Positions 14,356-17,708 of a DNA stretch of 17,708 bases are shown in pieces. Both the position numbers and the translations under genes were made by a program. Origin of the DNA: Vicinamibacterales bacterium (lineage in GTDB: Bacteria > Acidobacteriota > Vicinamibacteria > Vicinamibacterales > UBA8438); NCBI GenBank assembly GCA_030745255.1, contig JASLOY010000018.1, positions 1 to 17,708 of the forward strand, written 5' to 3'. Each line of letters opens with the position of its first letter. Position 1 is the first letter of the stretch. The notes under the pieces were generated by a model that ran no database searches, was not told the origin of the DNA, and saw only the letters and a program-made list of their open reading frames with translations.

Positions 14356-14391
14356 TAGACGGGGCTGCGCCCCGCACCCCACGCGGGCGCT
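14356..14391 (+). repeat. Second copy of the GC-rich hairpin repeat
   Basis: Directly after the quinoprotein stop, this stretch begins TAGACGGGGCTGCGCCCCG. It matches the reverse complement of 11417-11449 at most positions over about 35 bases. The core CGGGGC-TGC-GCCCCG (14360-14374) is a 6-bp stem with a 3-base loop and could also stop transcription. The ADOP fragment begins at its right end, so it may mark a recombination point. Confidence 0.55.
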
Positions 14392-14674
14392 GGTGGAGTA
14401 CCCGGAGCCGTCGGCGTCGAGCCTGATGCCGGTGGTCTGGAACGTGATGATGGGGCTGGCGGGGCTGGTGTTACTGATTGCCTGCGCCAACGTCGCCGGC
14501 CTGCTGTTTGCGTGGGGCCTGGTCCGGTCGCGCGAGATGGCGGTGCGTGCGGCACTCGGTGGCGGTCGGTCCCGCCTGGTCAGCCAGCTGATCAGCGAGA
14601 GCCTGTTGCTCGCGCTGCTGGGCGGCGTCGGCGGGGTGGTCGTGGCGGTCTGGACGACGCGGACGCTCATGGAC
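14387..14674 (+). pseudogene. Fragment of an ADOP/MacB-type ABC transporter permease
   Basis: About 95 codons encode the recognisable central part of an acidobacterial duplicated orphan permease. The stretch reads LVLLIACANVAGLL, then REMAVRAALGGGRSRLVSQL and ESLLLALLGGVGG. This is the FtsX-like first membrane helix, the coupling loop and the start of the next helix. Everything before it (signal helix, periplasmic domain) and after it (remaining helices and the second half) is missing, so it is a remnant, not a gene. Intact ADOPs have roughly 800 residues. The left edge coincides with the GC-rich repeat. On the right, homology stops near TLMD, where the base composition shifts. Confidence 0.75.
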
Positions 14675-15077
14675 CAATGCGACAACGCCACGCGAAACGG
14701 CTCAGGCGTCTTCCACCGACAAAGACTGAATCCCACAGCTCGACGCCTCCCCTACTGCCCCGTTCTTAGATCTCTAGGGTCATCCACAGCTGGAGAATGC
14801 GTGTGTGACCTACACACAAACGTACACATTCTCGGATGCGTATGGACTTAAGTATCTATGAATAAACGTGTTACGAGCACGCTCGCAATGCTCAAGACCC
14901 CGTGGGCTTTGCGGCCCCTGTGGGTCCGACCTCCGTGTAGCGGATCCCGGGGGCAGGTCACACGTCGGACGACACGACGTTCGTTCTTGGTGCGGGCTAC
15001 GTTCTCTTGAGTGTTGGGCAGATTGGGCGAGCTCGAGGCCTGGAGTGACCTGCAGTTCCGTGAGCCTAGGGAGGCCA
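14675..15077. other. Non-coding patch with lower GC content
   Basis: About 400 bases with no convincing gene on either strand. The part from roughly 14700 to 14890 is noticeably richer in A and T than its surroundings. It contains a stem-loop-like stretch: AGAATG (14794-14799) pairs with CATTCT (14827-14832), and GTGTGT (14801-14806) with ACACAC (14812-14817). It looks like an old insertion scar or junction between two remnants. I see no terminal inverted repeats that would define an insertion sequence. Confidence 0.45.
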
Positions 15078-15311
15078 TTCATCACCGAACCGGCGTCGAA
15101 CTCGCCGGAAACACACTTCACGTTCAGCGTCGACGGCACCGACTACTTCATGATCTCCGGCTATGCCCGGTTCAACCGGAGGAAGGAGACCATCCCGGGG
15201 GAGCCGCATCAGCTACCCGGCAACCCCGCCGCGGGCGGGTCGAATGAGATGTACGATGTTCAGATGCTGGTCGGGCCGGACTGGGCCGCGATTCGTGACG
15301 TGTCGGCGATT
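15078..15311 (+). pseudogene. Unrecognised coding fragment fused in frame to the GH16-like gene
   Basis: This stretch has the codon use of a real gene, with mostly G or C at third positions. It reads as a coherent protein segment (for example FTFSVDGTDYFMISGYARFN and YDVQMLVGPDWAAIRDVSAI). It has no plausible start of its own, and the sequence before it does not look coding. It continues in frame into the signal peptide of the lipoprotein that follows. The simplest reading is the 3' remnant of another gene that lost its 5' part. I do not recognise the family. Confidence 0.45.
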
Positions 15312-16472
15312 GTGACCGAGCCGCTCACGACGGACCCGCGCCGGTGGTGTCGTTGGAGCAGGTCACCGGCCGTCGTTCGGTCTCTATGGCGGGCTCTCGG
15401 GCCGCCCGTGCTGTTGACTGCGTGCCTGTCCTGCGGCGACTCGGAGCCGCCCCTCTCGCCGACCGACGTGATAGCGCCTGGAGGAGCTCCGGCTATTGCC
15501 TTCACCCTGGTGCCGGCGTTTGCGGGTGTCGAGAATCTGGAGGGCCGGGTTACCAATGTCGACGCTTCCCGTCACGCGGTCGCCGTCTACATCTTCGTAG
15601 CGGGAAGCTGGTGGACAAAGCCCACGTGGAACCGGCCACTCACGAAGATTGGGACGGACGGCTCGTGGCACTGCGACATTACCACCGGGGGTGTCGACCA
15701 CGAGGCAACCCGGATCGCCGCCTTTCTCGTGCCGGACGACTATCAACCGCCACCGGCCGGGCCCAACACGCCAACGCTGCCGGTCGCGCTCTACGACCGC
15801 GCGGTCGCGAGGACCGAGGCAACACGTCGCGGGACACCTGCGACCCCAACGATCGAGTTTTCGGGCTACCAGTGGCGGGTTAAGCGGAGCGACGCGCCTG
15901 TCGGTCCCGGGCCCAATCTCTTTTCTGACGCCTCGGACAACGTCTGGGTGGATGAAGCCGGGCGCCTCCATCTCAAGATCACGGCCAGGGCCGGGAGGTG
16001 GTACAGCGCGGAGGTCATCGCGAGCGTGTCACTGGGGCTGGGTAGATACACGTTCGAGCTGGCAAGCCCGGTCGACCAGCTCGACCCCAACGTCGTGCTT
16101 GGTCTGTTCACGTGGGACAGCACCGCGCCGGGCTCCAACTATCGTGAGATCGACATCGAATTCAAGCGTGGGCGCACGAGTGCGGAGAACGCCCAGTTCG
16201 TGGTGCAGCCCTGGGACAGGCCCGGCAACATCGACCGGTTCGGTATCCGCACCGGCACCTCGCTGTCCACGCACTGGTTCGAATGGCGCGGCGACAGCAT
16301 CCTGTTCGAAAGCGTCGCAGCGACGGTCGAACGCTGGCTGTATACGGGCCCCGACGTCCCTTCCGCTGGCAGAGAGAACGCCCGAATCAACCTGTGGCTT
16401 GACGGCGGCGTGCCCCCATCGAACGGTCAGGAAGCCGAAGTCGTCGTCTCACGATTTCTGTTCGACCCGTAG
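15312..16472 (+). CDS. GH16-like lipoprotein
   Basis: I choose the GTG at 15312, giving 386 residues; the frame is open further upstream, but that part belongs to the preceding fragment. A basic N-terminus and hydrophobic run end in the lipobox LTAC, so Cys38 would be lipidated and the protein anchored to the membrane. Residues about 60-165 form a small domain with VAVYIFVAGSWWTKPTW and DGSWHCDITTGG, which I do not recognise by name. The rest is a concanavalin-like glycoside hydrolase family 16 domain: GRLHLKI, then the catalytic motif EIDIEF with E279, D281 and E283 all present, and STHWFEWRGDSILF. GH16 enzymes cut beta-glucans, agars and related polymers, so activity is plausible. The enzyme may digest extracellular polysaccharide. 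The start codon is uncertain, and no Shine-Dalgarno or promoter is evident. Confidence 0.72.
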   Translation: MTEPLTTDPRRWCRWSRSPAVVRSLWRALGPPVLLTACLSCGDSEPPLSPTDVIAPGGAPAIAFTLVPAFAGVENLEGRVTNVDASRHAVAVYIFVAGSWWTKPTWNRPLTKIGTDGSWHCDITTGGVDHEATRIAAFLVPDDYQPPPAGPNTPTLPVALYDRAVARTEATRRGTPATPTIEFSGYQWRVKRSDAPVGPGPNLFSDASDNVWVDEAGRLHLKITARAGRWYSAEVIASVSLGLGRYTFELASPVDQLDPNVVLGLFTWDSTAPGSNYREIDIEFKRGRTSAENAQFVVQPWDRPGNIDRFGIRTGTSLSTHWFEWRGDSILFESVAATVERWLYTGPDVPSAGRENARINLWLDGGVPPSNGQEAEVVVSRFLFDP

Positions 16473-16597
16473 GCGGCGAGCGTCGGCGCCTGCGAGCCCC
16501 TGTGCGGAGCTCCGTTTAGATTCGACCCACCTCCGGCACCAGGTTCAGACGTGTTGAGAATCGCGCCGCGTCATGACGAGCTCGAACTCCAGCGAAG

Positions 16598-16678
16598 TCA
16601 GGTGGTCGGCGCCGTCTGAGCCTGCGCGACTCCGGCCAGCAGCAGCACGACGATCGCGGCGGTGGACGCTCTACCCAT
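16598..16678 (-). pseudogene. Signal-peptide-only remnant of an exported protein gene
   Basis: On the minus strand an ATG at 16678 follows a purine-rich GGGGGAGA. It encodes MGRASTAAIVVLLLAG and ends VAQAQ, a textbook signal peptide with an AQA-type cleavage site. A TGA follows after 26 codons, six residues past the signal. Downstream frames carry no clear continuation. It looks like the intact 5' end of a secreted-protein gene whose body has been lost or frameshifted. A genuine 26-residue peptide is possible but less likely. Confidence 0.5.
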
Positions 16679-16867
16679 CGTGTCTCTCCCCCGGGCCTCC
16701 CCGGTGTTGTCCTCTTGGAGACTTACGCGGGCAACCGGACGCAACGGGGCCACCCCCGGAACGCGCCGGGCGGCGCAGGGTCGAACCGGCGGGGCGGCGC
16801 TACTGCATCAGCGGTCACGTCGAGAACCCTGGTCGCGAGCTCCCCGAAACGATGGCCCCGTTCGACG
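16679..16867. other. Stretch without recognisable gene
   Basis: This is the sequence between the signal-peptide remnant and the possible permease C-terminus, both on the minus strand. Open frames here have no signal, motif or coherent composition. Its right part may be decayed intergenic sequence of the former minus-strand genes. Confidence 0.3.
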
Positions 16868-16930
16868 TCAGTCCAACCGCAACGCCTCAGTCGGGTGAAT
16901 GCGCGCGGCCCTTGCAACTGAACGGCACGA
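16868..16930 (-). pseudogene. Possible C-terminal remnant of an ADOP/MacB-type permease
   Basis: The last codons before a TGA at 16868 read SVARAARIHPTEALRLD. This closely fits the conserved end of ADOP and MacB permeases, where PARRAARIDPxxALR follows the last membrane helix. Upstream on the same strand none of the three frames shows the expected hydrophobic helix, so the gene is decayed or only its tail was carried here. It is opposite in orientation to the permease fragment at 14387, so it need not derive from the same gene. The match is short, which limits confidence. Confidence 0.45.
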
Positions 16931-17570
16931 GCCGGTCGAACCCACATCCCGAGCACCGAAACCGGGCGAAGCCGGCACCCAGGGCGCCACATCCTCAGAA
17001 ACCACGACACTCTTGTTCCACGAAGCTGGGAAGGCCCTCCCCGTCGCGGAGGTCAGGCGCCTGCGCTCGAAACGTCTCACAGTGATCGCGGACCACCTGA
17101 CACAGGACGCCCGCCGCGGGCTGCCGTGGTTGGCACGTCGTCGATGGAGAGGCTACGCCAGGCCGAGCGCAGTACCCAAGCCGCGTCGCGCGAGCCCAGA
17201 AACTTGGGGCTGTTCAGGCGACAGCGTGTCAGGTAAGGCAGTTTCTGCCCACGTCATCGGCACCGCAGGTGGCAGTCGTAGCAACGATCCGTTCGTCCGC
17301 CCCGGCCAGGCATCGAGGCCGCGACGGGCCGGCGACCGAGCGGACCTTCGGGGAAGAGCGGACGGTGATCAGACGGTCGGGTCAAGTCGCTGTAGCCGAA
17401 TGACGAATCTCGGTCAGCATCGGCTCGAAATCTGAGTCTGGCGCCAGACAGAGAGTTCGATACGTACCCACGAAGGGCATCCGACATGTGGAGACAGCTC
17501 GCCTTTCGACTGCGCATCGGTAGTCGCTTCGACCCAGCGCGCCACACCGAAGCCGGGCTCATCAGTCGGG
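16931..17570. other. About 640 bases with no recognisable gene
   Basis: I read the frames on both strands and found no family motif, signal peptide or coherent codon use. Long open frames here are expected from GC-rich DNA. The region lies between the permease tail and the thiamine-diphosphate enzyme, and probably consists of decayed sequence plus the 3' flank of the latter gene. Confidence 0.4.
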
Positions 17571-17708
17571 TCAGGTCGAATACGATGCGAAGCGCTGGGT
17601 GGTGGCCTGGGCGGCCGGGTCGGTCCTGACGTTGACCACCGCCACGATGCCCTGGTCGACCTTGGCCTGGGCCCGCTCCAAGGCCGGCCGGATCTGGGCC
17701 GGATCCTC
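17571..17708 (-). CDS. C-terminus of a thiamine-diphosphate-dependent enzyme (acetolactate synthase-like), 5' partial
   Basis: Read on the minus strand from the right edge, 45 codons are open to a TGA at 17571-17573. They encode DPAQIRPALERAQAKVDQG followed by VAVVNVRTDPAAQ. This is the usual C-terminal helix and strand of ThDP enzymes of the acetolactate synthase/benzoylformate decarboxylase type, where a helix of the form E-x2-PALxRA leads to PALV-V-x-TDP. The ThDP-binding GDG motif and the rest of the enzyme lie outside the window. The exact reaction cannot be told from the tail. The high, regular third-position GC contrasts with the unreadable sequence to its left and supports a real gene end. 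Confidence 0.6.
   Translation of the reverse strand, partial: EDPAQIRPALERAQAKVDQGIVAVVNVRTDPAAQATTQRFASYST

Noticed and set aside
14794..14832. Inverted repeat considered as insertion-sequence end or attachment site
   Set aside because: No transposase, integrase, tRNA or matching distal copy was found, so it is only noted as a possible stem-loop.
14868..15077. N-terminal extension of the GH16-like frame back to an ATG at 14868
   Set aside because: The translation is Arg/Ser/Cys-rich with irregular codon use and no homology; it is an accidental open stretch.
16573..17435. Several overlapping + strand open frames of 60-180 codons
   Set aside because: Low-complexity Arg/Pro/Ser content and no motif; the only coherent signals here are short minus-strand remnants.

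Overview
The window is a high-GC chromosomal segment. Several things point to an Acidobacteriota genome, possibly class Vicinamibacteria: ADOP-type permease remnants, a DUF6152 protein, a tandem pair of secreted proteins of a type I associate with Acidobacteria, and a PQQ alcohol dehydrogenase with the lanthanide signature. This placement is inference from gene content; no rRNA or marker gene is present. I found no tRNA, rRNA or CRISPR array.

Region 1 (1-5373) looks like a biosynthetic locus. The C-terminus of a RibD/dihydrofolate-reductase-like protein enters from the left on the + strand. It converges on a tightly overlapping minus-strand operon, read right to left: zinc-site-less MDR dehydrogenase, PTPS/QueD-like protein, GT4 glycosyltransferase, SAM methyltransferase, and LPG-synthase/flippase-like membrane protein. 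A CDP-alcohol phosphatidyltransferase with an intact active-site motif starts divergently about 27 bases from the dehydrogenase. Together these suggest synthesis of a modified, probably membrane-linked glycoconjugate with a pterin- or flavin-like step. I do not know a described product for this combination, and it is the best candidate here for an undescribed system.

Region 2 (5437-8321) holds a secreted cupin on the + strand. It faces a three-gene minus-strand operon of two related secreted proteins of unknown function and a DUF6152 protein.

Region 3 (8542-12543) encodes a complete sodium-pumping decarboxylase of the methylmalonyl-CoA/oxaloacetate type: carboxyltransferase, OadG-like small membrane subunit, biotin carrier and sodium-pump beta subunit. 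The carboxyltransferase carries an unusual N-terminal extension of about 150 residues with a possible membrane anchor. A GC-rich hairpin repeat sits between the biotin carrier and the beta subunit, and a relative of it lies after the next gene. Region 4 (12594-14354) is a periplasmic PQQ alcohol dehydrogenase with a lanthanide-type Asp-x-Asp motif.

Region 5 (14355-17708) is a plastic, partly decayed zone. It holds an ADOP permease fragment, a less GC-rich non-coding patch, a GH16-like lipoprotein fused in frame to an unrecognised coding fragment, a signal-peptide-only mini-ORF, a short possible ADOP C-terminal remnant on the other strand, about 600 bases with nothing recognisable, and the C-terminus of a thiamine-diphosphate enzyme running off the right edge.
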